64,000 nt of DNA from the NCBI GenBank assembly GCA_028285495.1, contig JANQPB010000037.1:104010-168009 (forward strand), read 5' to 3'. Within the stretch, counting starts at the first letter, position 1. Each line of letters starts with the position of its first letter. The position numbers and the translations under genes are program-made. This DNA comes from Acidimicrobiales bacterium. Lineage in GTDB: Bacteria > Actinomycetota > Acidimicrobiia > Acidimicrobiales > SZUA-35. Under the pieces are notes generated by a model that made no database searches, had not been told where the DNA came from, and saw nothing but the letters and a program-made list of their open reading frames with translations. Of the stretch, positions 35,780-44,474 are shown piece by piece.

Positions 35780-36364
35780 TCATGCGTCCCCTCGACACCA
35801 GGCGAAGAACCCCGGAGGCAGGAGCCCATCGGGGTTGACGCGCCGATTCTGCGCTGCGATCTCCTCGGAGTACTCGAGTTCGTGCACGATCATCGGGAGC
35901 GGCGCTCCATTCGGGCCCACCGACGAGCCGCGTTCGTGGATGAGCGCTACCGCCTCGGCAGCCTTCCCGAAGAACGCTTCGTGCATCGCTTGCCCGCGCT
36001 CGATGGTGCCATCGAAGTCAGCTCGCTCCTCCTCGTCGGTGAACCAGAGGCCAACGCCGCACCTGAACCAAGCCTCGATTGCTGAGGACCCGTCGAGGTC
36101 GCGCTGCCCGCCGATCTCCGTGACCGTGTCCTGCTGCCAGTAGGCATGGTTCCAGCGAGCTTCCTCGGGACTGCTTGCGGCATCCACGACCAACTCCACC
36201 TGAGTCTCGGTGTCCGACCCGAGCCAGAGGACGGGTCGACGCGGATCGTCGTCCTCGTGGTGGAGCCACAGCGAGAACGCGTACACGTCGTCCGGGAGCG
36301 CCCTGGCGCCCATCGACTGCTCGACGCGTCCGGCGATGTACCGCTCGATCGACTGTCCGCTCAT
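35780..36364 (-). CDS. Hypothetical protein, paralogue of the gene at 61727
   Basis: The 194-residue product (start ATG 36364, MSGQSIERYIAGRVEQS) is closely similar along its full length to the equally long protein at 61727-62311. Shared blocks include DVYAFSLWLHHEDDDPRRPV, the LWLGS and VVDAASSPEEARWN segments, VGLWFTDEEE, and the end NPDGLLPPGFFAWCRGDA. There is no signal peptide or known catalytic motif. The many Trp and acidic residues recall small cytoplasmic immunity-like or SUKH-like proteins, but I do not assign a family. The upstream neighbour differs from that of the paralogue. Confidence 0.7.
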   Translation of the reverse strand: MSGQSIERYIAGRVEQSMGARALPDDVYAFSLWLHHEDDDPRRPVLWLGSDTETQVELVVDAASSPEEARWNHAYWQQDTVTEIGGQRDLDGSSAIEAWFRCGVGLWFTDEEERADFDGTIERGQAMHEAFFGKAAEAVALIHERGSSVGPNGAPLPMIVHELEYSEEIAAQNRRVNPDGLLPPGFFAWCRGDA

Positions 36365-36411
36365 CGGGTCCTCACCGCCCCGGGCCACCAAGCAGTGCAC
36401 CCACGGCCGCC

Positions 36412-36852
36412 TCAGGTCAGCTGTTCCAGGTCAAGCGTCAGCCACCGGCCACGCTCGCCGTCAAGCGACCAGCAGACAAGACCCGACCTACCGAGGGGGT
36501 CCGGCGAACCGGGATGGCCCCAGCCGAAGGTCCCAACGACACCCTCGTCGACGTAGGCGGCCCACAGAACACCAGCAGGTGTCACCTGAACGTCCTGGAT
36601 GCCGTCTCCGGCGCAGAACGATCCGCCGACAGCTCCGCCTCCGGAGACGAGCCACGCATTGTGCTCGGCCCGGCCGTCCGCCCACCGAGCTCTGGCACCG
36701 ACGATCACCAGATCACCGGACGGCGCCAGCTGCACGAAGGGGCGCGCGACTGGGACACCATCGACACGGCGCCGCTCGACGCCGCCGGCGACGTCGACAA
36801 CGTGAACGTCGATGGTGTAGGCCTCAGAGGCCGTAGCCAATCCCTCATCCAT
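36412..36852 (-). CDS. Hypothetical protein, propeller-like or beta-rich
   Basis: From ATG 36852 the product is 146 residues, beginning MDEGLATASEAYTIDVHVVD. It is beta-rich with segments such as PFVQLAPSGDLVIVGARARW, GIQDVQVTPAGVLWAAYVDE and LVCWSLDGERGRWLTLD, suggesting two or three propeller-type blades. Its start overlaps the stop of the upstream gene at 36845, so the two are probably co-translated. The usual family member may be longer, so this could be a C-terminal piece. No function is recognised. Confidence 0.6.
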   Translation of the reverse strand: MDEGLATASEAYTIDVHVVDVAGGVERRRVDGVPVARPFVQLAPSGDLVIVGARARWADGRAEHNAWLVSGGGAVGGSFCAGDGIQDVQVTPAGVLWAAYVDEGVVGTFGWGHPGSPDPLGRSGLVCWSLDGERGRWLTLDLEQLT

Positions 36853-37255
36853 CGCCTCCGGCCGGCAGTGCCGGCCGCCAGAGTTCTCGGATCTCCTGGG
36901 CAATCCGTCGATACCGCTCGACGGGCCCGGCGATGCCGTCGCCAAACCAGCGAACGAACTCCTCGTGAACCAGCACCTTGATCTCGTCGGCCGAGAGGAT
37001 GGTGCCGGCGTCGACCAGCCGAAGCACGATCGTTTCGGCTTCGGGGTCGTACTCGTCGGTGTTGTCCTCGACGTTGATGCCGATGGGATCGTGACGAGAC
37101 AGGAGCGCCAAGATCTCGTCCGCCAGGTCGCGGTACGGCCCGACCCGTGCCTTCCGCGCCACGTGCTCCGAGCGAACACGCGCTTCCCACGCATCGGAGT
37201 TGGCGACCGCGCCGGCGGCGTCCTGGTTGCGTCTGCGCCTGATCCACCGCTTCAC
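36845..37255 (-). CDS. Hypothetical cytoplasmic protein
   Basis: I start at GTG 37255, giving 136 residues with a basic front (KRWIRRRRNQDA). GTG codons at 37276 and 37291 are alternatives. The rest is acidic and helical: ARVGPYRDLADEILALLSRH, INVEDNTDEYDPEAETIVLR, AGTILSADEIKVLVHEEFVRWFGD, and AGPVERYRRIAQEIRELW. It overlaps the next gene at 36852. No family or motif is recognised. The composition strongly suggests a real protein. Confidence 0.6.
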   Translation of the reverse strand: MKRWIRRRRNQDAAGAVANSDAWEARVRSEHVARKARVGPYRDLADEILALLSRHDPIGINVEDNTDEYDPEAETIVLRLVDAGTILSADEIKVLVHEEFVRWFGDGIAGPVERYRRIAQEIRELWRPALPAGGDG

Positions 37256-37356
37256 CCCGTCGACGCCAACGCTCACAGCACCGGGGCTCACCGAATTCGC
37301 CCGCGAGCGGCACGGCGCGCTCTTCGTCTCGACGCCTGCGCCGTCGCTGCGGCCGC

Positions 37357-37596
37357 TCAGGCGAGAGGCCGTCCCGGGGACGTGCAGCAGAGACCGGCAT
37401 GCCTGATCGTCGAGCGTTGCGCCATGATCGTGTCGTTGACACGCGGATGGTTGTGCCCCAGTGGGAGACACCACACACCGGACTCGAGGTCGACGTATCG
37501 CCGACCGTCGCTCGTTTCCACGTGCACACCGCCGGCGCGCACGATGTCGGGAAGCTCCAGACGGTGGCTGGTCGGGTTGAACGCGTGCAGGTTCAT
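37357..37596 (-). pseudogene. Truncated N-terminus of a second class-III aminotransferase
   Basis: The ATG at 37596 overlaps the stop of the complete aminotransferase gene (ATGA). The 79 residues read like the start of another PLP aminotransferase: VHVETSDGRRYVDLESGVWC, LPLGHNHPRVNDTIMAQ, RSTIRHAGLCCTSP. Full-length members are about 400-450 residues, so more than 80 percent is missing, including the Lys that binds PLP. The DNA beyond the stop belongs to unrelated hypothetical genes. A deletion probably joined this operon to its present downstream neighbour. Confidence 0.7.
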
Positions 37597-38951
37597 CGCA
37601 GGGCTCCGTTCAGGGTTGGGGTGGCGGCGGCGAGGGTGTCGTCGAGCCGGCTGAGCAGAAGGTCGATGGAGCCCTCGTCGATGATGAGCGGGGGTGCGAG
37701 GAGAAGCCAGTCACCAAATCTTCCGGCGTTCTGGCGGCGGGAATAGAGAAGTAGGCCGTGCTCCAGGGCGATCTGCTTGATCGTCTCCGCCGGGTCGGTG
37801 CCCGCCGGGAAGGGCGTCGCCGTCTCGCCGTCCGCGACGAGCTCGATCGCGAGGAGCAGCCCTCGGCCGCGGACATCGCCGATCATCGGGTGGTGTTCGC
37901 GAAGATCGTCGAGACCGCAGCGGAGCCGTCGACCCATCTCGGCGGCGTGGGCGACGAGGCCGCGATCGCGAATCTCGGCGACGACGGCCGTGCCGACCGC
38001 GCACGATATCGGTGCGGCGTCGTAGGAGTGAGAGACGGTGAACCCGATCGTGTCGGCCAGTTCGTCGGCGAAGTCCGCTGACGTGATCGTCGCACCGAGC
38101 GGTGCGTATCCGGCGCCGAGCCCTTTCGCAAGCGTCGTGATGTCGGGCCGTGCGGAGGGAACATGGTCGGCTGCGAGCACGGAACCGGTCCGAAAGGCGG
38201 TGACGATCTCATCGAAGATCAGGGCCGCTCCCGTTTCGTCACACCGAACACGTAGACCCTCGATGAAGGACGGGTCGGGCACGTTCACGCCACTCGATTG
38301 CCCGCCGATCGGTTCGACGAGAACGGCGAGCAGCCGTGTCGGCCCGACGCGGGCGATCAGGGCATCGAGCGAGGCAAGGCTGCCCGCCGCTGCGCTGGCC
38401 GGGCTCGGAGCTCGATACGTGAGCGGTGCTGGGATGCGCTCGGCCTCAACCGTCAAGTCTCCCCACAGCGAGCCGGCGACGTCGTCGCCGTTGTAGCCGA
38501 GGGTCAGGACCGTGGCGCCGTGGTAGGACGGCATCAGGGTCACGACGACCGAACGGTCACGCTCGCCTCGAGCGACCGCTCGGGTGCGAACCATCTTGAT
38601 CGCCATCTCGTTGGCCTCGGATCCGCCCGACGTCAGGTGCACCCGGTCGTAACCCTCGCCGAGGAGCTCCGACAACGTGCGGGAGAACTCAGCGTTGGCG
38701 CGCGTCCGAGTCGTACGGGCGTACACGTAGGACAACTCCCGCGCTTGGCGAGCCATGGCGTCGATCACGCGCGCATTGCCCTGGCCGAGGGACGCGAGAA
38801 ACGGCCCCGCGCAGACGTCGATCAGTTCTCGTCCCCGATCATCCAGGAGCAACACGCCGGATCCCGACACCACGGTTGGCATCGCGTCTGACACCGAGCG
38901 GGGGAAGAACGCGTCCTGGGTGTATGAGGCGCTGCGTCGCCGAGTTGTCAT
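37593..38951 (-). CDS. Class-III pyridoxal-phosphate aminotransferase
   Basis: From ATG 38951 (another ATG is at 38960) the product is 452 residues, normal for subgroup III omega/ornithine-type aminotransferases. Visible marks are LDDRGRELIDVCAGPFLASL, the PLP phosphate loop VHLTSGGSEANEMAIKM, SYHGAT, FDEIVTAFRTG with the Asp that holds the pyridine N, and TTLAKGLGAGYAPLGA with the Schiff-base Lys. It transfers an amino group to or from a keto acid; the substrate is unknown. It is divergent from a MocR regulator with shared boxes between, indicating PLP- or substrate-linked control. Confidence 0.92.
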   Translation of the reverse strand: MTTRRRSASYTQDAFFPRSVSDAMPTVVSGSGVLLLDDRGRELIDVCAGPFLASLGQGNARVIDAMARQARELSYVYARTTRTRANAEFSRTLSELLGEGYDRVHLTSGGSEANEMAIKMVRTRAVARGERDRSVVVTLMPSYHGATVLTLGYNGDDVAGSLWGDLTVEAERIPAPLTYRAPSPASAAAGSLASLDALIARVGPTRLLAVLVEPIGGQSSGVNVPDPSFIEGLRVRCDETGAALIFDEIVTAFRTGSVLAADHVPSARPDITTLAKGLGAGYAPLGATITSADFADELADTIGFTVSHSYDAAPISCAVGTAVVAEIRDRGLVAHAAEMGRRLRCGLDDLREHHPMIGDVRGRGLLLAIELVADGETATPFPAGTDPAETIKQIALEHGLLLYSRRQNAGRFGDWLLLAPPLIIDEGSIDLLLSRLDDTLAAATPTLNGALR

Positions 38952-39012
38952 GTGGACCATACTTAGTCCACTTGACCTCGTCCCCCTAGAGCCAACGGAG
39001 GCGAAGTGGACC
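38952..39012. promoter_or_regulatory. MocR/PdxR-type operator boxes
   Basis: Three copies of GTGGAC occur. GTGGAC at 38952-38957 and GTCCAC at 38966-38971 form an inverted repeat; on the minus strand the latter reads AAGTGGACTA, close to the AAAGTGGWCTA motif reported for PdxR-type regulators. A third copy, AAGTGGACC at 39004-39012, contains the GTG start codon of the regulator itself. This points to autoregulation and control of the aminotransferase. Confidence 0.65.
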
Positions 39013-40517
39013 ACACGGCCCGACGGGTCAACCCAGGCCGACTCCAGCTCCTGCTGGGAGCGTGGTCAGAGGGCCGCGACCCCCTCTACCGATTGCTCAC
39101 CGACCGTCTCGAGCAGATCGTCACCGCCGGCCTCCTCGATGACGGCGACCGCCTACCGTCTGAGCGAGAGCTCGCTCGGCGCCTGTCCGTCGCACGAGGA
39201 ACGGTCGTGCGTGCCTACGACGAGTTGGCCCGCCGGGGCCGGGTCACCCGCACCCGTGGGAGCGGCACCAACGTCCGCGCCACGCCGAGGCCGAAACGAG
39301 CCGAGGCAACACCCGCCGCAACCGCAGCATTCGTCGAGCCGACCTGGTCGCTCGACCTCAGAATCGCACGACCATCGATGCTCGAGTCGGTCGCTGATCT
39401 GCTCGACCGGCCCATGTCCGTCGCTCCGCTGATGGCCGGGGCCGAGGCGAGCGACCCGGCCGGCCTCCCCCAGCTGCGCGAGTCGATCGCCGACCTCATG
39501 ACGCGAGAGGGTCTCAGCACGAGCCCGGACCACATCCTGGTGACCAACGGGGCCCAACACGGCGCAACCCTGCTGGCGATGCAGCTCGTCGATCGACGCG
39601 CTCACGTCGCCGTCGAGGAAGTGACGTGGCCTGGCTTCGCCGACACCGTCGGACGTATCGGCGGTCGCATCCACCGCGTCCCGATGACGCCGACCGGGAT
39701 CGATCTCGATGCGCTCGCGAGCCTCCAGCAGCGCGTCGACCTGTCGTTCGTCGCACTCAACCCGCATCACCACAACCCGACCGGCACCACGATGCCCGAT
39801 CGACGCCGCGAAGAACTCTCGAACCTCACGACCCGGGCACAGACCCTGCTCGTCGAAGACCGGGTGCTCGCCCGGCTCTCGTTCAACGGCCGCGTGCCGT
39901 TGCCACTCGCAGCTCATGCGGCCGCCCGCCAGCGACCGGATCTGCACGTCACGCTCGACTCGCTGACCAAGGTCGCCTGGCCAGGGCTACGCATCGGCTG
40001 GCTCAGAGCGACCCGAGCAACCGTCCAACAGCTCCGAACGCTGCGTGCGATCACCGACTTCGCGCCGCCGATGCAACCCCAACTGACCGCACTCGCCTTC
40101 GTCGACCATCTCGACCAGATCGTCGAAGAACGAACGACTCAACTCGCGTCCCGTTGGACCGAGATCCGCGACGCACTCGACGCTGCGATTCCGGATGCAC
40201 AGATCCACCACGCCACCGGCGGCATCGCCTGTTGGATTCGCCTTCCCCGCCACAGCGGAAACCACCTCGCCGCCAAGGCCGCAACGTACGGTCTCACCAT
40301 CCCGAGCGGAAGCGACTTCGGCGCACCCGACGACGATCAACACATCCGGCTCCCCCTCACGATCGACAGCTCCGAACTCCAGACCGCTCTGGAGCGCTTG
40401 CAACACGCATGGCGCTCACTGGAGACGAGCGCACTCGGCCGGGCCGGCGGAGGCGACCATCAACCCCACCTCAACTCCCACGATCGAGCATGTCACGCCG
40501 GGGAGCCTGCGACATGA
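39006..40517 (+). CDS. MocR/PdxR-type regulator (GntR helix-turn-helix plus aminotransferase domain)
   Basis: The 503-residue protein has an N-terminal GntR winged helix (DPLYRLLTDRLEQIV, GDRLPSERELARRLSVARGT, ELARRGRVTRTRGSGTNV) joined by a Pro/Ala linker to a fold-type-I aminotransferase-like domain. In the latter I see HILVTNGAQHGATLLAM, NPHHHNPTGTTMP, LLVEDRVLARL, and LDSLTKVAWPGLRIGW with the PLP-binding Lys. Such proteins sense PLP or amino compounds and do not usually catalyse transamination. Start is GTG 39006. The last 25 residues (after SLETSALGRAGGG) look disordered. Confidence 0.9.
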   Translation: MDHTARRVNPGRLQLLLGAWSEGRDPLYRLLTDRLEQIVTAGLLDDGDRLPSERELARRLSVARGTVVRAYDELARRGRVTRTRGSGTNVRATPRPKRAEATPAATAAFVEPTWSLDLRIARPSMLESVADLLDRPMSVAPLMAGAEASDPAGLPQLRESIADLMTREGLSTSPDHILVTNGAQHGATLLAMQLVDRRAHVAVEEVTWPGFADTVGRIGGRIHRVPMTPTGIDLDALASLQQRVDLSFVALNPHHHNPTGTTMPDRRREELSNLTTRAQTLLVEDRVLARLSFNGRVPLPLAAHAAARQRPDLHVTLDSLTKVAWPGLRIGWLRATRATVQQLRTLRAITDFAPPMQPQLTALAFVDHLDQIVEERTTQLASRWTEIRDALDAAIPDAQIHHATGGIACWIRLPRHSGNHLAAKAATYGLTIPSGSDFGAPDDDQHIRLPLTIDSSELQTALERLQHAWRSLETSALGRAGGGDHQPHLNSHDRACHAGEPAT

Positions 40518-40933
40518 GCTGGGGACGAGCTGCAGTCTCCACTCCCTCCAATGGGCGAGTACGACCCTCAACCCTGATGGCGTGGGGCACGACGAATCAC
40601 ACAGAGAGAGCGTCAGGACGACCCACCAGCACATCGACGGCGCCACACTCGCCATTCGACCAGGCATCGGGGTCGGTAGCCGCGAGCGCATCGAGCTTCT
40701 CGTCGTCGTGGCCTTGCTCGACGTCGGTTGCACCCCGGCGTTCGTGGCGGCGCCACGAGTCGATCTCGATCAGGTCGAGATGGTCGACCATGTCGTCCAA
40801 CAGCGCGCCTGCCCAGCCGGGTAGACCGCCGCATCGTACATGGGTGGCCAGGACCGTTGAGCAGGCTTGGGTGTCATGGACGAGCGAGCGAGCGACTCGC
40901 CGACGGCCGCCACCACCTCGAGGGTGCGGAGCG
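40518..40933. other. Intergenic region, no confident gene
   Basis: This 416-base region lies between two convergent genes. A minus-strand frame at 40597-40800 (67 residues, acidic, starting MDDMVDHLDLIEIDSWRR) reads plausibly but lacks a ribosome binding site, and the opposite strand reads equally well, so I do not call it. No repeats or hairpins were obvious. Confidence 0.4.
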
Positions 40934-41260
40934 TCAATCGACCTCGAAGGGGCGCGCCGTGAACGACGAGTGATCGCCGAGATGAAAGAAGATCCGGCCG
41001 ACGAGGTCTCCGTCGCCGGTCAGCCGAGCGTAGCCCCGGCCAGAAACCGGGCTGCCCTCGTCGTCGCCTTCCCAGGAGAAATCACAGCCGGTCGCGCCAT
41101 CGAAGTGGCAGTCGATCGATCCGGAGATCGCCACGAAACCGATCAACCCGGTACCGTCGTTTTCGATAGACAGGAAAGCCGGCTGAACGAGGTCGAGCGC
41201 CGGCTGGTCCCACAGCTCCATCTCAGTCAGGCGCCAACGACCAACGAGTGCGGAGCCCAT
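40934..41260 (-). CDS. Conserved small hypothetical protein
   Basis: From ATG 41260 the product is 108 residues. It begins MGSALVGRWRLTEMELWDQP and contains FDGATGCDFSWEGDDEG, SPVSGRGYARLTGDGDLVGR and IFFHLGDHSSF. I recognise this as a widespread small stand-alone protein of unknown role, with the signature WRxTEMELWDQ...DFSWEGDDEG...GRIFFHxGD. It is probably a single beta-barrel-like domain in the cytoplasm. It follows the stop of the lipoprotein gene directly (three bases), so the two are in one operon. Confidence 0.78.
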   Translation of the reverse strand: MGSALVGRWRLTEMELWDQPALDLVQPAFLSIENDGTGLIGFVAISGSIDCHFDGATGCDFSWEGDDEGSPVSGRGYARLTGDGDLVGRIFFHLGDHSSFTARPFEVD

Positions 41261-41263
41261 CAC

Positions 41264-41722
41264 CTAGCGGCCAGAAGCGCCGACGGTGATCAGTGGCGCA
41301 CAAGCTCGATCGCGAGCATTGGCCGTGCACAGCCACCAGTAGCCGGGCTCGAGGTCGGACGGCAGAACCAGACGATCGGGTCCGGGTCCCTCAACCCCGT
41401 AGTCGGCCATGTCCCCACCCTCGCCAACTCGGATCGATGATGGCCGACGGCCATTGGCGTCAGACTCGAGGAGGTAGATCGGCTCGCCCCATTCAGAGCC
41501 ATCCCATTGAAACAGGAAGAAGAAGCCACCACGAGAGTTGGTCTCGCCGAAGGTCGCAGCGATCTCCATACCTGGTTGAGGCTCGACCGGATTGAGGAGG
41601 ATCTTCTCGTGGTCACGACTCATGTCTGCCAGGGTCGGACCTTCCGGCAACGTCGAATCATCGCCGCCACACCCCGGCAACACGATTCCTAGGATGATCA
41701 GCGTTGAGTAGAAGCGGCGCAT
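41264..41722 (-). CDS. Putative lipoprotein, domain shared with the gene at 63459
   Basis: Starting at ATG 41722 the 152-residue product has a short leader MRRFYSTLIILGIVLPGCGG with lipobox LPGC. The mature domain includes GETNSRGGFFFLFQWDGSEW, then YGVEGPGPDRLVLPSDLEPG and YWWLCTANARDRACAPLITV. The last part is clearly related to YGVGGPGPDRVLLPTGMDAG and HWRVCTMNAADDFCGRFTV in the window-edge gene. The two cysteines in the shared domain probably pair outside the cell. Function is unknown. Confidence 0.72.
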   Translation of the reverse strand: MRRFYSTLIILGIVLPGCGGDDSTLPEGPTLADMSRDHEKILLNPVEPQPGMEIAATFGETNSRGGFFFLFQWDGSEWGEPIYLLESDANGRRPSSIRVGEGGDMADYGVEGPGPDRLVLPSDLEPGYWWLCTANARDRACAPLITVGASGR

Positions 41723-41999
41723 CGGCCAACCGTACCCAACCCGCATCCAGCGCACTGCGGCACGTGCAGCGTGCACAGGAACGCTCAGGATCACAAGGCG
41801 GCTCCCACTGAGCGCGACGACCAGGCCGCCCTTGATGCCAGGACACTCGTCGCACCTTCCGTGGTCGCATTCTCGCGCGCCTGCGACGGGCCGGAACGCC
41901 GGTTGCGAGCGGGTCGAGACTCGAGAGCAGGATGGGGCTCGCTACAGCGGCACTCTCCCCGATCGAGGTGACAGGCCCATGGTGGTCTCGGCGCACTCT

Positions 42000-42917
42000 C
42001 TACGAGGTTGTTGAGACCGCGTCATGGACGGCGTCGTGGCAGTCATGACACTCGAGCTGGACCGTTGCGTGGGCGATGTCGAGCTCGGTGGCCAACCGTG
42101 TCTGGAGCCGTTCGAGCTCGTCCTGGGCGTCATGCAAGGTCAACGAACCGTCGATGACGACGTGAGCCGTGATGCTCGTCGAACCAGGGCCGAGCGACCG
42201 ACTGTGAACGTGGTGGACATCGGTCACCGAGGGGTCCCGACGCAGGACCCGTTCGACAGCATCGGGGGCGACACCGACCGGAGCCCGATCAAGTAGCTCG
42301 CCCGACGCGGAGCGCAGGAGCTGCCAGGTGCCCCGCAAGACCAGTGCGTTCACGGCGAGGGAGGCGACGGGGTCGATCCACTGGGCAGAGGAACCAACCA
42401 GGACGATGCCGGTCATGACCACGATGACCGAGCCGGCCAGGTCGATGAGCAGATGGAGCCGGGCAGCCTTGACGGCGAGGTGTCCGCCATGGCCGAGGAG
42501 CAGGACGCTACCGCCGTTCACGGCGATCCCGGCCAAGCCGATGGCGACGACGCCGGCACCGGCGACTTCGACCGGATCGCGGAGACGTTCGACGGCTTCG
42601 TAAGCGATCCAAACGATCGACCCGACCAGCAACAGCCCGGAGGTGTAGGCCCCGAGGGCGTCAGCCTTGCCCCACCCATAGGACATGGCCCGAGTTGCGC
42701 CCCGGCGGGCCAGCCCGGTGGCGATCAACGCCGTGATCAGGCCAATGGCGTCGACAACCTGGTGGGCGGCATCGGCGAGCACGACCACAGCACCGATGTA
42801 GAGACCGACCGCGACCTGGATGACGGCGAAGCCGACGTTCACCCCGGCGGCCAACGACAGCCGGCGACCCGAAACGGCGGGGTGCCCATGGTCGTGGTGA
42901 TCGTCGGAGTGGGCCAT
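42000..42917 (-). CDS. Cation diffusion facilitator family transporter (Zn/Co type)
   Basis: From ATG 42917 the 305-residue protein starts with a His-rich tail (HSDDHHDHGH), then six membrane helices. The metal site shows H52-xxx-D56 in helix 2 and H155-xxx-D159 in helix 5, the HD-HD set usual for Zn2+/Co2+ carriers such as CzcD and ZnT. After helix 6 there is a cytoplasmic domain (APDAVERVLRRDPSVTDVHH ... ITAHVVID) and a His/Cys-rich end (LECHDCHDAVHDA). CDF proteins export metal by proton antiport. No regulator is adjacent. Confidence 0.92.
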   Translation of the reverse strand: MAHSDDHHDHGHPAVSGRRLSLAAGVNVGFAVIQVAVGLYIGAVVVLADAAHQVVDAIGLITALIATGLARRGATRAMSYGWGKADALGAYTSGLLLVGSIVWIAYEAVERLRDPVEVAGAGVVAIGLAGIAVNGGSVLLLGHGGHLAVKAARLHLLIDLAGSVIVVMTGIVLVGSSAQWIDPVASLAVNALVLRGTWQLLRSASGELLDRAPVGVAPDAVERVLRRDPSVTDVHHVHSRSLGPGSTSITAHVVIDGSLTLHDAQDELERLQTRLATELDIAHATVQLECHDCHDAVHDAVSTTS

Positions 42918-43474
42918 GCACCCAGTCTGGTCGACGTCCGCCGACGCTAGCGAGCAGCGGGCGTCACACAGGACGCGCCAACACACCGCTCACGACATCG
43001 CGACCGCATGACTACTGCAGCAGACACACCCCTCGCCGACCTGAGCGTGTCCGCAGCGGTCCCCCACGTCGACATCGTCCGCCTCGAAGACGGAAGCTCG
43101 TCGAACACTGGGCCCCGTCGAACCCGTACCCGCCAATGACGTCAACTCCGGCAAGCTCTACCCGGAACGAGCGATGCCGTCGCGGCGCCGAGGCCGGGGC
43201 TATCGTCGACGTCGGCCCGCGTAGCTCCTCCAACAGATGCAGCAGTCCTCACGACCCGCTCGCGCGAGAACGCTGAGCGATGTGGGCCAGTCGGCACCGA
43301 CCGTGAGGGCCACGTCCACGACGAGTCGGAAACGCCCATTCGCACCGTGAGCCGTCGTGTCCCCCTGCGAACGGACCGGTCCGACACACCGGTTGTGGGT
43401 CGGCGATTGTTGGCATCGCTTGCGGTCGCAGCTGGCGCCCAGGCCCTCGGGCTGGTGTCTGCCAGACTTGGGGA
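42918..43474. other. Intergenic region, no gene seen
   Basis: This 557-base gap between the divergent CDF gene and the lipoprotein gene has only short open frames with poor composition and no ribosome binding sites. It may hold decayed sequence; I could not recognise an origin. No strong dyads were seen. Confidence 0.45.
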
Positions 43475-44377
43475 GTGTGGCGCCTCACAGGGACTGTGGC
43501 CGTCGGTCGGGAGACGACCCTCGTCTCTCTACTCGGGCTCGTTGTGCTTGCGCTCTGCGCTCTCGGCTGCGGCACTGCCGATGCTCTCGATGCCGGTAGT
43601 CCGGACGGCGAGGTCTCCGAGACAGCCGTGAACGACCCATCGGCGCCCCTGGTCGTTCTGTTCGAAGAACCGGTGCCTGACGCCCCCGACCCTGTCAAGC
43701 GTGCCGGCGCGGCCGCAAGGTTCATCGACTGCGAGTACGAGATCTGGGATGGTGGATGGTCGATGGACTTCGGCCCGCCGCAAGGCGCACCAGATGCTGC
43801 TGGCGCCCTGGCGGTGTTCGTCGGGGAAGGGTTGTTCGCTCTGCCTCGATCAGGTTTCGTCCACGCCGGTACTGACCAGTCCCGGAGGTTGTTCACGTAC
43901 GTCGTCGAAGGCCGAGCGAAGGTCGCTGTCATCGTCGCCGACAGCGCCGAGGTGACCCTCGACGTTGACGAGGGCTGGGTGGTTGAGACCTTCGCCAGCT
44001 GTGACCCGGCTGAGTTCGACGCCAGTGCGGATGGACAGCTCGGATTCGAGATCTGGATTGACGCCGAGGGGCGTCGTGTTCCCATTGGCACAGTCCGCTC
44101 GTCGCCAGGGCCCGAGCACTGTGGTTTGGAGTCGGCCACCTTCCTCACCGTGGAAGGCATCGGCTATGTGCGCGATCCCAACGGCGTCCTCCAAGGAATG
44201 GCTGAGCTGGCCGAGTTCGACGAAGACGCCGAGCTGCCTCCTGATGCCATCGAGACCGGTTACGAGCTCGGCTCCCGGCGGATCTGGCTGGCAACAGATC
44301 GGTCGATCGCGTACGTCGTCGACTCCGGCGGCGTCGAGGCCTGGCCGTCGCCGAGCGAACCGTTCGCGTGCGGCTGA
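43475..44377 (+). CDS. Putative lipoprotein of unknown function
   Basis: The frame from GTG 43475 gives 300 residues; GTG 43496 would give a tighter leader. The hydrophobic segment LVSLLGLVVLALCALGCGTA contains the lipobox ALGC. The mature part is acidic, with AARFIDCEYEIWDGGWSMDF, RLFTYVVEGRAKVAVIV, EGWVVETFASCDPAEFD and GYELGSRRIWLATDRSIAYV. The paired cysteines suggest disulfides. I do not recognise the family. It converges on a lipoprotein operon. Confidence 0.7.
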   Translation: MWRLTGTVAVGRETTLVSLLGLVVLALCALGCGTADALDAGSPDGEVSETAVNDPSAPLVVLFEEPVPDAPDPVKRAGAAARFIDCEYEIWDGGWSMDFGPPQGAPDAAGALAVFVGEGLFALPRSGFVHAGTDQSRRLFTYVVEGRAKVAVIVADSAEVTLDVDEGWVVETFASCDPAEFDASADGQLGFEIWIDAEGRRVPIGTVRSSPGPEHCGLESATFLTVEGIGYVRDPNGVLQGMAELAEFDEDAELPPDAIETGYELGSRRIWLATDRSIAYVVDSGGVEAWPSPSEPFACG

Positions 44378-44474
44378 CGACGTAAGGAGCTCCACGGCGT
44401 GAGCGTCCCGCTCGACAACGCTGTGAGAGGTAGGCGCAGGCCATGGTGGACTCGACTACCCAGCCACCGGCTGG

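Noticed and set aside
40597..40800. 67-codon minus-strand frame
   Set aside because: Acidic and plausible, but without a ribosome binding site, and the opposite strand reads equally well.
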